DNA of 64,000 nt from Rubricoccus marinus (GCF_002257665.1 NZ_MQWB01000001.1:618502-682501); one strand, 5' to 3'. Positions 7,916 through 16,709 are shown, counted from the stretch's first letter. A program made the numbers and translations. The notes: generated by a model from the letters alone, not told the origin.

Positions 7916-9082
7916 ATGGCTACCGAGACCACTGACTTTTACGAGATCCTAGGCGTCGAGCGCGACGCGTCGCCAGAGGCCATCAAGAAGGCCTACCGCA
8001 AGCGCGCGATGGAGTCGCACCCGGACCGCAACCCGGGCGACGCCGAGGCAGAGCGCCGCTTCAAGGAGGCGGCCGAGGCGTACGAAGTCCTCTCCGATGC
8101 CGACAAACGCGCCCGTTACGACCGGTTTGGCCGCCAGGGACTCGGCGGCGCGGCCTCTGGCGGAGGCGCGGGATTTAACGACATCTCGGACATCTTCTCC
8201 GCCTTCTCCGACATCTTCGGGCAGGACCCGCGCTTCAGTGGGGGCGGCTTCGGAGGCGCCCGGCGCCGTCGCGGCCAGGGCCGTCCGGGCTCGGACCTCC
8301 GCGTCCGGCTGGAACTCACGCTCGAAGAGATCGCCGAAGGCGTGGAGCGCCAGCTCAAGCTGCGCAAGTTCATCGCCTGCGAGGTGTGCGATGGGTCGGG
8401 TGCCGAAAACGGAGACGCGGGGTTCGAAACGTGCCCCACGTGCGCCGGCCAAGGCGAGGTCCGCACCGTCACCAACTCCATTCTCGGCCAGTTCGTCAAC
8501 GTCCAGCCGTGCCCCACGTGTGCGGGTGAGGGCCGGATCGTCGTAGACAAGTGCTCGGTCTGTGAGGGAGAGGGCCGCACCAAGGGCGAGGAGACGATCA
8601 CGGTCGAAGTGCCTGCGGGCGTCTCGGGCGGGCACTACCTCCAGATCCGTGGGGCCGGCAACGCGGGCGTCCGTGGCGGCGCACCCGGCAACCTCCGCGT
8701 CGAGATCAACGAAACGCCCCACGAGGACTTCGCCCGCGACGGCCTCGATGTGCTCCACGACCTGCACCTCTCGTTCCCCGATGCCGCGCTCGGCACCGAG
8801 GTGGACGTGCCCACCCTCCGCGGCCGCGCCAAGCTCCGCATCGATCCCGGTATCCAGAGCGGGCGCGTTCTCCGGATGCGCGGACGGGGCCTCCCCGAGA
8901 TCGGCGGCGGCCGCAAGGGAGACCAGATGGTCCACGTCCACGTGTGGACGCCCCAAACCCTCTCGCCGGCGCTTACGGAAGCGTTAGAGCAGCTCCGTTT
9001 GGAGCCCGAGATGACGCCCAAGCCAGAGAGCCGCGAGAAGCGCTCCTTCTTCTCGCGCGTGAAAGACGCCTTCGCGGGCTAG
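7916..9082 (+). CDS. dnaJ: chaperone protein DnaJ
   Basis: Hsp40 co-chaperone stimulating DnaK ATPase activity. The J domain begins [13 protein letters not shown] with HPD near residue 35, a short Gly/Phe-rich region follows, and four zinc-binding motifs are seen at about residues 155-225: [24 protein letters not shown] and CSVCEGEG. The C-terminal substrate domain has [17 protein letters not shown] and [10 protein letters not shown]. Length 388 residues is normal. The ATG at 7916 follows grpE by 35 bases; the gap carries a decamer copy. Part of hrcA-grpE-dnaJ. Confidence 0.96.
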   Translation: MATETTDFYEILGVERDASPEAIKKAYRKRAMESHPDRNPGDAEAERRFKEAAEAYEVLSDADKRARYDRFGRQGLGGAASGGGAGFNDISDIFSAFSDIFGQDPRFSGGGFGGARRRRGQGRPGSDLRVRLELTLEEIAEGVERQLKLRKFIACEVCDGSGAENGDAGFETCPTCAGQGEVRTVTNSILGQFVNVQPCPTCAGEGRIVVDKCSVCEGEGRTKGEETITVEVPAGVSGGHYLQIRGAGNAGVRGGAPGNLRVEINETPHEDFARDGLDVLHDLHLSFPDAALGTEVDVPTLRGRAKLRIDPGIQSGRVLRMRGRGLPEIGGGRKGDQMVHVHVWTPQTLSPALTEALEQLRLEPEMTPKPESREKRSFFSRVKDAFAG

Positions 9083-9164
9083 CCTCTGGCGGAACGGCCC
9101 TGGTCACGCCAGAGGCCTCTGGCGCGGCGGAATCCCCGCCGCGCATCGGGCGGTACAGGGGGGC

Positions 9165-9710
9165 ATGGACGCCACGCCCCACGACCCCGCCCCGACCGAT
9201 CAGGCCGCCGAGCGGCCCGGCTCTGTCCCCGCTGACGGGGAGAGCCTGCGCGAAACGCTCCGCCAATGGGCCTCGCCGGTCGTGGTGGTGACCTGCGTCG
9301 GCGCCAGAGGCGCGCGGGGGGCCACGATCGGCTCGTTCGCGAGCGCGAGCCTCGCGCCGCCGCTCGTGACGTTTAACGTGACGCACGGCACGCGCTTCCA
9401 CGAAGCGCTAGAGACGGCGCCGAGCTTTGCGGTCCACCTCCTCGCGTCGGAGCAGGCGGACACAGCCGCCCGCTTCGCCATTCCAGATCTAGAGGACCAG
9501 CTGGAAGACATTGCGCACTGGCCCACTTCGCGCGGCCTGCCTCTCTTGGACGGCACGCTCGGGATTCTTCTCTGCCGACCGCACGCGCGCGTGGAGATCG
9601 GAGACCACACGCTGGTTGTCGGTCGCGTGGAAGAGATCGTGCCCGGGCGCGAGGGCGACCCACTGCTCTACCTCCAGCAGTCGTATCGCGGCGTCGGAGC
9701 GGAGGTCTAA
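9165..9710 (+). CDS. flavin reductase-like FMN-binding protein
   Basis: Belongs to the flavin reductase / styrene monooxygenase reductase-like split beta-barrel family, which reduces FMN or FAD with NAD(P)H. Visible features are WASPVVVVTCVGARGARGATIGSFASASLAPPLVTFNV, a FAVHLLASEQ segment and the terminal LLYLQQSYRGV. Length 181 residues fits. The partner oxygenase is not nearby, so the physiological substrate cannot be inferred. The stop overlaps the convergent TIGR02757 gene by a few bases. Confidence 0.85.
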   Translation: MDATPHDPAPTDQAAERPGSVPADGESLRETLRQWASPVVVVTCVGARGARGATIGSFASASLAPPLVTFNVTHGTRFHEALETAPSFAVHLLASEQADTAARFAIPDLEDQLEDIAHWPTSRGLPLLDGTLGILLCRPHARVEIGDHTLVVGRVEEIVPGREGDPLLYLQQSYRGVGAEV

Positions 9711-10579
9711 GCCTCTGGCGCCAGAGGAGAGTTGTCTGTGTCGGGCATCGGTTGTCCGTCGTACGCGCCGAGGCCGAATAAGGCGTAGTCGTAGCGGCAG
9801 GGATCGCTGGGGTCCATCGCGCGGCAGGCGGCGGTGAGCTCAAGCGCCGCGCGCCAATCGTCGTACGAGCGCTGAAGCAAGCCAAGCCGGCGGGCTTGCC
9901 GCCCAGTGTGCACATCTAAGGGGAGAAGCAACTGCGACGGCGCGATGCCGCGCCAGAGGCCGAAGTCAACGGGGCCGGGCCGCACCATCCAGCGCATGTA
10001 CATCGAGAGGCGCTTGCAGGCGCTGCCCGTCTCTGGCCGCGCGAGGTGCTTCTTCAGCCGCGTCGGCGTGCCCGGAACGATGGTCATAAGCGTCTGGGAC
10101 AAGCCTTGCAGCGCTGGGCCGATGTGCGGAGCCTCTCGCGGGAGGTGCGCAAGCGCGAGGGACTCGATAGAACCGTAGCGCTTGAGAACGGCTTGGAGCG
10201 CGAGCGTGAGCGCGACCGCGTCGCCAGAGGTGAACGTGCGGTGCTTGAAGCCGTCCAGCCTGTGGCCGTCGCGAGAGGCGTCAAACGTGCGCACGAACCG
10301 CGCAGGGGCGTAGTCCATGCGTTCCATCAGCTCCGCCAGCTTGGCGAGCATGATGTTGCGGCGTCCCCACGCGAGAACGGCCGCAAAAAGCCCGGCCACC
10401 TCTCGGTCGGCCGGGCTCTCGAACGCGTGCGGGATGGAGACGGGATCGTCTCCTATAAATGCTGTCCGCTCGTAGCGCCCGACGAGCGCGTTCAATTCTG
10501 CGCGCAACGCCTCTGGCGGAGGCGGAACGGCAGGGAACGACGCGGCGGGGTCCTTCGAAGCAGGCAGCGGTCGGCTCAC
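9707..10579 (-). CDS. TIGR02757 / DUF2400 family protein
   Basis: Conserved protein of unknown function common in Bacteroidota. Diagnostic segments are SIPHAFESPADREVAGLFA, AWGRRNIMLAKLAELMERMD, CKRLSMYMRWMVR, PLDVHTGRQARRLGLL and RYDYALFGLGAYD. Length 290 residues is about 30 longer than usual because of an N-terminal Pro/Ala-rich stretch and a C-terminal PLAPEA added by the decamer palindrome at 9711-9727. The start codon overlaps the DUF4342 stop (ATGA), indicating cotranscription. Confidence 0.88.
   Translation of the reverse strand: MSRPLPASKDPAASFPAVPPPPEALRAELNALVGRYERTAFIGDDPVSIPHAFESPADREVAGLFAAVLAWGRRNIMLAKLAELMERMDYAPARFVRTFDASRDGHRLDGFKHRTFTSGDAVALTLALQAVLKRYGSIESLALAHLPREAPHIGPALQGLSQTLMTIVPGTPTRLKKHLARPETGSACKRLSMYMRWMVRPGPVDFGLWRGIAPSQLLLPLDVHTGRQARRLGLLQRSYDDWRAALELTAACRAMDPSDPCRYDYALFGLGAYDGQPMPDTDNSPLAPEA
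9711..9727. repeat. inverted decamer pair at convergent gene ends
   Basis: GCCTCTGGCGCCAGAGG immediately follows the flavin reductase stop and forms the last codons of the convergent TIGR02757 gene. It can form an 8-bp stem, so a role in 3'-end formation is possible. Confidence 0.55.
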
Positions 10580-11049
10580 TCCTCGTCGGCGGGGCGGCCC
10601 ATCGTCTTCGGCGCGGCACCAGAGTCGTCGGACTCCTCGCCAGAGGCCTCTGGCGTGTTCACGTTGTGCACGTCCTCGCCTGCGGCGGTCGCGCGAGCCT
10701 TTTCGGCCTCTTGCGCGGCGACGGCCTCGGGGTCGCGCTCGACCTCCAACGTCACGTCGGCCACGAGGGCGGCGGCGGCGCCCACGGCAGCGAGCATCGG
10801 GTTGAGAAGGAGTGCCGCGGCGCCAAAGCCGGCCCCGACGGTGAGGGGAATCTCGAAGAGCGTCTTCTCCCCCTTGCGGAGCGAGATGCGACGCACGTTG
10901 CCTTCTTCAATCAGCTCGCGCACCTTGTCGACGATCTGGTTGGAGGCCACCTTGACCTCTTCGACGGCGACAGCGGCGCGGTCCTTGGCGGTATCGGCGA
11001 GGCGGGACGCCTCATCTTGGACGTCTTTCAGGGAAGGGCGGGAGCTCAT
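10576..11049 (-). CDS. DUF4342-domain protein
   Basis: A 157-residue protein. The core (KVRELIEEGNVRRISLRKG, KTLFEIPLTVGAGFGAAALLLNP, AAAALVADVTLEVE) matches DUF4342, a small domain with one hydrophobic hairpin. An amphipathic N-terminal helix and an acidic C-terminal tail containing TPEASGEES (decamer-derived) flank it. The ATG at 11049 is chosen because upstream sequence in the frame is not protein-like. It is the first gene of a two-gene unit with the TIGR02757 gene. Function unknown. Confidence 0.8.
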   Translation of the reverse strand: MSSRPSLKDVQDEASRLADTAKDRAAVAVEEVKVASNQIVDKVRELIEEGNVRRISLRKGEKTLFEIPLTVGAGFGAAALLLNPMLAAVGAAAALVADVTLEVERDPEAVAAQEAEKARATAAGEDVHNVNTPEASGEESDDSGAAPKTMGRPADEE

Positions 11050-11417
11050 GGGCGTGTGGGGGAGAGGGGAGCGCTCTCCACGGCCAAGCGCGCCGTTTTG
11101 TTTCGGATGTGGAGGAAGAGACACCCCACCCGTTTCGAATCGGAACGGTCGCCAGAGGCCCAGTTCTGCGCCCTCTGACGGGCATTCGGGCATGCGTGGG
11201 CATTCGGAAGGGCCGCAAGCGCAGGAAAACGCACCCTTTGGACTGTTTATACCGCTGATGTCGGGGTGGCACGCGCCAGAGGCCTCCTTCGGCACGGCTC
11301 TGGCAAGAGGCCTCATCACGAACGGGACGCCACCCCACGGCGCCCAGATTGAATCCGGGTCCACTCTGGGCCCTTCACTCCGGGGCGCCACGCTCCAACC
11401 AATACACCCCCAATATC
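11050..11417. other. divergent upstream region with a direct repeat
   Basis: This 368-base gap separates the DUF4342 gene from the first pilin-like gene. It holds single decamer copies around 11151 and 11273 and a 10-base direct repeat GGGCATTCGG at 11180-11189 and 11198-11207. No gene or RNA is recognised. Confidence 0.5.
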
Positions 11418-11837
11418 ATGGGCCAGCAGCAGCTCCTCCTCCTCGTCCTCGGCATCGTCATCGTCGGCCTCGCGGTCGTCGTCGGCATCCAGGCATTTGG
11501 CGAGAACCAGCAGAAATCCAACATCGACGCGATGACCAATGACGGCATCCGCATCGCATCTGACGCCCAGGCCTGGGCGCTCAAGCCTCAGGCATTCGGC
11601 GGTGGTGAGGGCAACTTCTGCTCGAACGGTGCCGCCGATGACGACACCCCTATTACTCTCGCTCTCCTCGGCGTTGACGCTACGAACGTGAATGGTACGT
11701 ACACGCTCGCAAACACTGCCTGCACGGGTATCACCATCACCGGTGCTAGCGGCAGCAGCGATGCTGAAGTCGTCGTGACGGTTGTGGGTACGGACGCTGA
11801 TGACATCAGCACGGCGGTCTTCCCTGACGGTCAGTAG
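11418..11837 (+). CDS. pilin-like membrane-anchored protein A
   Basis: A 139-residue protein starting MGQQQLLLLVLGIVIVGLA, a very short leader followed by a 22-residue hydrophobic helix, then a soluble domain with two Cys (FCSNG, NTACTG). The layout resembles type IV pilins or pseudopilins, with a possible cleavage after Gly2, but there is no Glu at +5 and no FTLIE motif, so processing is uncertain. The next gene is a paralogue. The gene contains no decamer copies and its codon use looks less GC-biased than neighbours. Function unknown. Confidence 0.7.
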   Translation: MGQQQLLLLVLGIVIVGLAVVVGIQAFGENQQKSNIDAMTNDGIRIASDAQAWALKPQAFGGGEGNFCSNGAADDDTPITLALLGVDATNVNGTYTLANTACTGITITGASGSSDAEVVVTVVGTDADDISTAVFPDGQ

Positions 11838-11880
11838 GACCAAAGGGGCAGTACGAGCACACTTGGTGTTCAGCCTTTCC

Positions 11881-11908
11881 GGCCCCCAACTGCTAGCAGT
11901 TGGGGGCC
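11881..11908 (+). terminator. 28-base perfect palindrome, probable terminator
   Basis: Arms GGCCCCCAACTGCT and AGCAGTTGGGGGCC are exactly complementary and located 44 bases after the first pilin-like gene. No T-run follows, so it may attenuate transcription into the second gene or protect the upstream mRNA. Confidence 0.6.
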
Positions 11909-11954
11909 GATCTGTAAACAGAGTCAATTCCGCCGGGCATCACCCCTTGCACTC

Positions 11955-12374
11955 ATGGGACAGCAACAGCTATTTCTTCTCGTTCTCGGACTCGTCATCG
12001 TCGGCCTCGCTGTCGTCGTCGGATTGCAGGTGTTTGAGGGCTCGAACCGTCAGAACCAAGCTGATGACGTTCTGAACCGAAACGTCCGCCTCGCGATGGA
12101 CGCCGTGAGTTGGCGCGCCCGAGCGACCGTTCATGGCGGCGGCGGAAACGGCTCCTACGCGCCTCTCGCGGACGGCGGATTTGAGGTCATGGGGGTAGAA
12201 GGAAACGTGTACGCTACCGAACACGCCATTCTCAGCGCGACTGGCACAACGCTCGAGATCGTCGGCGTGAGTTCCGCGTCTCGCGGCGTCGGCGCGTACG
12301 TCCGCGTCGAGGGCAACCGTATTGCGGAGTCCTACAGCGCCATCGACGGGTCCATCACGCTGCCGTCCGATTGA
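11955..12374 (+). CDS. pilin-like membrane-anchored protein B
   Basis: Paralogue of the preceding gene, also 139 residues, starting MGQQQLFLLVLGLVIVGLA and keeping the VVVG.Q.F continuation. The soluble parts are diverged (SWRARATVHGGGGNGSY, VEGNRIAESYSAIDG) and this copy has no Cys pair. Tandem duplication with conserved membrane helix and diverged head suggests two subunits of one filament or surface assembly; this is inference. No assembly genes such as an ATPase or prepilin peptidase are in the window. Confidence 0.7.
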   Translation: MGQQQLFLLVLGLVIVGLAVVVGLQVFEGSNRQNQADDVLNRNVRLAMDAVSWRARATVHGGGGNGSYAPLADGGFEVMGVEGNVYATEHAILSATGTTLEIVGVSSASRGVGAYVRVEGNRIAESYSAIDGSITLPSD

Positions 12375-12388
12375 CGGCCTGAGCTAGC

Positions 12389-12404
12389 GCCTCTGGCGCC
12401 AGAG
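12389..12404. repeat. inverted decamer pair between convergent genes
   Basis: GCCTCTGGCGCCAGAG lies 15 bases after pilin-like gene B and 20 bases before the end of the convergent manC gene, followed by another single decamer half. Position fits a bidirectional 3'-end hairpin. Confidence 0.55.
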
Positions 12405-12423
12405 CCTGCACTCCGCCAGAGGC

Positions 12424-13539
12424 TCACGTGAGGTGATCCAGTCCGTGCACGCCGAGGTAGTCCACTACGTCCTTGACGCGCTGCGCACTCTCTCGGTGGC
12501 AGACGAGGACCGCGTCCTCCGCGTCCACCACGACCGCGTCCTGTAAACCCACGAGGACCAACATCCGGCCCGGGCCCGCTTTGGCGTAGGACCGGCTGGT
12601 GTGGTGGAAGATCACATCGCCCTCGGCCACGTTGCCCGCCTCGTCCTTCTCGGCCACGGCGTGCACTGCGCGCCAATCGCCGACATCGCTCCAGCCGAAC
12701 GCGCCGGGGACGACCCACACGTGGCGGGCCTTTTCCATGATGCCCACGTCGATGCTGACCTTGGGCGTCCGCTCGTAGGCGCGCGTGATGGCCTCTTGCG
12801 CAGGGCTGCTCGCCAGAGGCGCGAACAGGGCGTGGATCTCGGGGAGGTGTTCCTCCATCTCGGCAAGGATGGCGTCGGCTCGCCAGATGAACATGCCGGA
12901 GTTCCAGAGGAAGTCGCCGGCTTCGACGAACCGCTCAGCAGTCGCGAGGTCAGGCTTTTCGGCGAACGTCATCACGCGGTGCGCCTCTGGCGTGGCCGCG
13001 GGGCCGTCGTCGCTTACGCCATCGGTCTCGCCGTCGGCGTCGTACTGGATGTAGCCGTAGCCCGTCTCGGGGTGCGTAGGGCGGACGCCGATGGTGACGA
13101 GTGGGAACGCGCCAGAGGCCCCGTCCGCCTCTGGCGTCTCGGCGCGGCGGACGGCTTCGCGAACGACCTCTTGGAAGCGCTTGACGTTTTGGACGAGGTG
13201 ATCCGCGGGGAGGATCAGCATCGTCGCGTCCGGGTCCAGGCCGTGCAGGCGCGCGGCGGCAAAGGCGATGCACGGCGCGGTGTTCTTCGCGATCGGCTCG
13301 GCGAGGATGTTCTCGGCCGGGACAAAGGGAAGGTGCTCCTGCGTCTGCTCTACGTAGTCGGCGTGGGTGACGACAAAGATCCGCTCGGGCTCGACGAGGC
13401 CCTGGAGCCGGGCGGCGGTGTTCTGGATCAGCGAGGTGGGGCCGAGGACGTCGAGGAACTGCTTGGGCGTGGCGCGGCGGCTGCGCGGCCAGAAGCGGCT
13501 ACCGACGCCGCCGGCCATGATCACGGCGTAGAGGGACAT
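12424..13539 (-). CDS. manC: mannose-1-phosphate guanylyltransferase
   Basis: Makes GDP-mannose from mannose-1-phosphate and GTP for polysaccharide synthesis. The nucleotide-binding signature AVIMAGGVGSRFWPRSR is at the N-terminus, followed by PKQFLDVLG, AEPIAKNTAP, ILPADHL, TGYGYI, FAEKPD, LWNSGMFIW and the GWSDVGDW motif. Length 371 residues fits the short form without an isomerase domain. The ATG at 13539 is preferred to 13566 because it begins at the beta strand before the signature. Decamer inserts give PEADGASGAF near residue 140 and ATPEAH near 185, both in surface loops. Confidence 0.93.
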   Translation of the reverse strand: MSLYAVIMAGGVGSRFWPRSRRATPKQFLDVLGPTSLIQNTAARLQGLVEPERIFVVTHADYVEQTQEHLPFVPAENILAEPIAKNTAPCIAFAAARLHGLDPDATMLILPADHLVQNVKRFQEVVREAVRRAETPEADGASGAFPLVTIGVRPTHPETGYGYIQYDADGETDGVSDDGPAATPEAHRVMTFAEKPDLATAERFVEAGDFLWNSGMFIWRADAILAEMEEHLPEIHALFAPLASSPAQEAITRAYERTPKVSIDVGIMEKARHVWVVPGAFGWSDVGDWRAVHAVAEKDEAGNVAEGDVIFHHTSRSYAKAGPGRMLVLVGLQDAVVVDAEDAVLVCHRESAQRVKDVVDYLGVHGLDHLT

Positions 13540-13562
13540 AAGGGGGCGGTCAGAGGGGACGG

Positions 13563-13570
13563 CCAAGATA
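13563..13570 (-). promoter_or_regulatory. putative -7 promoter box TATCTTGG for manC
   Basis: On the minus strand the box TATCTTGG begins at 13570, about 31 bases before the manC ATG. It matches TAnnTTTG in all but one position of the specified bases. A decamer copy lies just upstream in the place where a -33 element would be expected. Confidence 0.4.
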
Positions 13571-13631
13571 GGGAGCGGGCCTCTGGCGCTCGTGCGTCGA
13601 CAGAGGCCTCGCGCGCGGCCACCCGCAGCCG

Positions 13632-14246
13632 CTATTCCGTGCCGGTGGCCTCGGGGAAGTAAAAACTCTCCAGCATCGCGAGGTACTCCGCCAGCGGCGG
13701 CAGGCCGACCTCGGCGCGGCGCGCGTCCACGGTCTCCGGGTCCGCCAGAGGCGACACGAGGATCTCGCCCTCGGCGCCAAACCCGGCCTGCGTGCCATAC
13801 ACCTGCGGTTCGCCCTTGCCGACGAGCACGCGGTCGAGGAGGAGCGCGTAGCTCTGGCCGTGGAGGTCGCCCGAACGGTAGGCGGCCTCGACGAGCGGGA
13901 GAAGCCGCTCCTGCGTGGCGGTGTCGCCGTGCTGGAGGATCATGAACGCGGCGTTGCTGCCGTCCATCCCCACGAGCGCCGCGCCGGGCCAGCCGTGCAC
14001 ATCCACGATCTCGACAACGCGCGCGAGGTGCGCCGCGTCGGTCGCGACCATTTCGGCGAGGAGCGCGCTGTCGGGCTCGGCGATGCCGGCTTCGATCAGC
14101 CTCTGGCGGATGGCCTGGTCGGCCTCGTACATACTCAGCAGCTCGGAGCGGAGCGCGGGGTCTGTGGCGCCAGAGGCCTCTGGCGAGGACTGCGCGGCGG
14201 CCGGGAGGGCGAGGATGAAGGCGAGAGCGAGGAGGATGGCTTTCAT
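13632..14246 (-). CDS. secreted DUF6624-domain protein
   Basis: A 204-residue exported protein (signal MKAILLALAFILALPAAAQ). The mature domain has the DUF6624 pattern: RSELLSMYEADQAIRQRL, VHGWPGAALVG, AAFMILQHGD, LLLDRVL and QVYGTQAG. Function is unknown; such domains are common in Bacteroidota secretomes. A decamer pair encodes the SSPEASGATD stretch just after the signal cleavage site, a tolerant position. Confidence 0.8.
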   Translation of the reverse strand: MKAILLALAFILALPAAAQSSPEASGATDPALRSELLSMYEADQAIRQRLIEAGIAEPDSALLAEMVATDAAHLARVVEIVDVHGWPGAALVGMDGSNAAFMILQHGDTATQERLLPLVEAAYRSGDLHGQSYALLLDRVLVGKGEPQVYGTQAGFGAEGEILVSPLADPETVDARRAEVGLPPLAEYLAMLESFYFPEATGTE

Positions 14247-14335
14247 GGGAGCGGGGGTGTGGGGTGTGAAAAAGGCAGAGCGATGGCAGGGAAGGCGGGA
14301 TTCCGCTTCCTGACCCGGGGGTGTTGGGGCCTTGG

Positions 14336-15106
14336 TTAGAGGCTGAGCCGGTCTCGCAGGGCGGCCGCGCGGCGGCGCGAGAACTCGACCTCGGTGCCGT
14401 CGGTCAGGCGGACCAGAAGGCCGCCGTTGAGGGCGTCATCGATCCGCGCGATGTGCGCCAGTCCGACGAGTTGCGCGCGGTTGGCGCGGGCGAAGTGTGC
14501 GGGGTCCAGGCGGTCTTCGAGCGCACCCAGCGAGCGGAGCACGAGCGGCGACTCTTCGCGCCCATCAGCGCCGGTGAACACGAAGCGGGTGTAGTTGCCG
14601 ACCGACTCGAACAGCCGCACGTCGCCCAGGCGGACGAGGTGCATCCGGGCGCCGTCCTTGACGAACACGCGGGAATCGGGACCGAGCGGCGCCTCTGGCG
14701 AGGTGGCGGCGCCAGAGGCCTCTGGCGTAGCGTCGCGCCGCGAGAGGCGGGCGACGGCCTCGGCCATACGGGCGGGCTCGACGGGCTTGAGCAGGTAGTC
14801 CAGCGCGCTGACCCGGAAGGCCTCCAGGGCGTGCTCGTCGTAGGCGGTCACAAAGACGACCTGGGGCGCGGCGTCCAGGCCCGCGAGCCATTCGAAGCCG
14901 GTCCGGCCGGGCATCTGGATGTCGAGGAAGACCACGTCGGGTGCCTCGCCAGAGGCGGCCAGGCGGGCGAGTGCGGCGTCGGCCTCGTCGGCGCTGCCGG
15001 CTTCGGCGACGATCTCTACGCGGGGGTGATCCCCCAGGAGCGCGCGCATCTCGCGCCGCGCCAGAGGCTCGTCGTCTACGATCAGGGCGCGGAGGGTCTC
15101 AGGCAT
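14336..15106 (-). CDS. LytTR-family response regulator
   Basis: Cytoplasmic regulator of 256 residues. The receiver domain starts LRALIVDDEPLARREM with phospho-acceptor Asp in VVFLDIQMPG and the switch residues VTAYDEHALEAF and YLLKPVEP. After a decamer-rich linker (TPEASGAATSPEAPLG) the LytTR DNA-binding domain follows: HLVRLGDVRLFESVGNYTRF, RSLGALEDRL and HFARANRAQLV. The start overlaps the kinase stop by eight bases, so the two are translationally coupled partners. Confidence 0.92.
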   Translation of the reverse strand: MPETLRALIVDDEPLARREMRALLGDHPRVEIVAEAGSADEADAALARLAASGEAPDVVFLDIQMPGRTGFEWLAGLDAAPQVVFVTAYDEHALEAFRVSALDYLLKPVEPARMAEAVARLSRRDATPEASGAATSPEAPLGPDSRVFVKDGARMHLVRLGDVRLFESVGNYTRFVFTGADGREESPLVLRSLGALEDRLDPAHFARANRAQLVGLAHIARIDDALNGGLLVRLTDGTEVEFSRRRAAALRDRLSL

Positions 15107-16193
15107 CGGAGCGGAAGGGGAGGCGGGCGCGGGCGGTGACCCGGTCGGCGTCGTGGGAGAGGGAGAGATCGGCGGCGGAGCCGTAGAGGAGAGCGAGGCG
15201 CTCGCGGGCGTTGGCGAGGCCCGTCCCAGTCCCGCCTGCGACCTCTGGCGCGGAAGCCCGAGGCGCAGCGGGGTTGGTGACGTCGAGCGTGAGCACGTCG
15301 CCAGAGGCATGGGCGCGCACGGCGATCTCGCCGCCCGCCTCGCACCGCGCGACGCCATGCTTGGCGGCGTTCTCGACGAGCGTGAGCAGCAAGAGCGCCG
15401 GGACCTCGGCGCCAGAGGCCTCTGGCGCAACGTCCCACGACACGCGGAGCCGGTCGCCGAAGCGGATGGCTTCGAGATCGAGGTACGGCCGGACGAGAGC
15501 CAGTTCGGCCTCCAGCGTGTGCGTCGCCTCGCGGCCCGCCTTGAGGGTCTGGCGCAAGAGGCTGGAGAGGAGCGTGACGGCGCGGCGGGCCTCGTGCGGC
15601 TCGTCCAGCACGAGCGCGCGGATGGAGTTGAGCGCGTTGAACAGGAAGTGCGGGTTGAGCTGCTGGTCGAGCGCCTGGAGCCGCGCTTCGGCCAGGCTCG
15701 CGCGGAGGACGAGCCGGTCGCGCTCAGCGTCGCGGAAGCGGAAGGCATAGACCGCGAGGTAGTAGACCACGGCCCACGCGCCGAACACGATGGCGTTGAA
15801 CGCCGCGCCGCTGACCGTCACCACGTCCACGCGGACGGGCGGCGGAGCCGTGGGCGCCAGAGGCCCGAAAAGGAGGTCGCTCCCCGCCACGACGAGGTTG
15901 CTGAGAACCGACACCGCCGCCCCCAGGGCGATCACGGTCGGGATAACGCGCAGCAGCAGCGCCGCCAGGGGCCGGTCGGGCCATGCCCATCGCGAGGACA
16001 GCCGGTGCAGCACGTGCGTCGCGGCGATGTTGAGCGCCAAGCCGCTGGCGACAAACGCCGCGAGGCGGCCGGGCCCGATGGACGGCAGCCCGCCAGAGGC
16101 CACGCCGACGACCACGAACAGCGCGTGGAACAGCGCCCAGCCGAGAAGCTGGCAGGCCCAGTAGAGGCGGCGGCGGGTGGAGGAGATCGGCAT
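15099..16193 (-). CDS. LytS/YehU-type sensor histidine kinase
   Basis: Membrane sensor of 364 residues. Four hydrophobic segments lie in about the first 160 residues, without a recognised extracytoplasmic ligand domain. The kinase part has the His_kinase (PF06580) hallmark LDQQLNPHFLFNALNSIRAL containing the phospho-accepting His, then an ATPase domain with LVENAAKHGV and GTGLANARERLALLYG. It partners with the overlapping LytTR regulator. The ATG at 16193 is chosen since the frame upstream to 16703 runs through repeats. Signal sensed is unknown. Confidence 0.92.
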   Translation of the reverse strand: MPISSTRRRLYWACQLLGWALFHALFVVVGVASGGLPSIGPGRLAAFVASGLALNIAATHVLHRLSSRWAWPDRPLAALLLRVIPTVIALGAAVSVLSNLVVAGSDLLFGPLAPTAPPPVRVDVVTVSGAAFNAIVFGAWAVVYYLAVYAFRFRDAERDRLVLRASLAEARLQALDQQLNPHFLFNALNSIRALVLDEPHEARRAVTLLSSLLRQTLKAGREATHTLEAELALVRPYLDLEAIRFGDRLRVSWDVAPEASGAEVPALLLLTLVENAAKHGVARCEAGGEIAVRAHASGDVLTLDVTNPAAPRASAPEVAGGTGTGLANARERLALLYGSAADLSLSHDADRVTARARLPFRSDA

Positions 16194-16485
16194 CGGGTCG
16201 GCGGGTGACAGGAGGAGGCTACCGCGCCGGGCCTCTGGCGTCGCGGCGAAAGGGACGAGCGGTGCGAGGCCGTGATAAGCGGTGCGGCCTCCACCTCTAG
16301 CGCCAGAGGCGGAGGCCGCACCGCTCCGTGGCGACCCGCTGCGTCCGCTCGCCCTACGGTCGCGGACCCTGTCCCCCTCGGAGGGGGGACAGAAGAGATC
16401 GCCGTTCCAGGCGCATCTCTTCAGGGAGCTCTCAGAACGCAGCGGAGCCCGGCCTCTGGCGCCAGAGGCCCGGGCCGGCTTGCTT

Positions 16486-16523
16486 CCCGTACCCCGTACC
16501 CCGTACCCCGTACCCCGTACCCC
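16486..16523. repeat. heptanucleotide tandem repeat (ACCCCGT)n
   Basis: Four exact copies of ACCCCGT at 16491-16518 with partial copies on both sides. One of several 7-base arrays of different sequence between 16 and 25.5 kb, all in gaps next to sugar-nucleotide or sulfate genes. Confidence 0.85.
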
Positions 16524-16701
16524 GCCGACCTGCGCCAGCGGCCCCTCGCGCAGTCTCCATTCAAGCCGTCGCGCGGGTCTGCCGATCCCGAATGGGCGCG
16601 ACCTTAACGCAGCGTTCCGGGCACCCGCCCGAGATTGGCCGCCTCTGGCGCCGCCAGAGGCTCTCCTTGCACTCGCTTTTCGCGCCTCGGGCGCGGCCCC
16701 C

Positions 16702-16709
16702 AACCTTCC
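16702..16709 (+). promoter_or_regulatory. putative -7 box AACCTTCC, near-leaderless promoter of ugd
   Basis: The box begins 13 bases before the ATG, so transcription would start at about base 16714, directly before the start codon. A TTTT run at 16677-16680 lies about 21 bases upstream, an acceptable spacing for the Bacteroidota -33 element. Confidence 0.4.

Noticed and set aside
14336-15748. A 470-codon fused open frame containing the LytTR regulator
   Set aside because: Only the part from 15106 is receiver-like; the rest is an out-of-frame shadow of the overlapping kinase gene.
16486-16523. CRISPR array
   Set aside because: The repeats are 7-base contiguous units without spacers; no cas genes are present.
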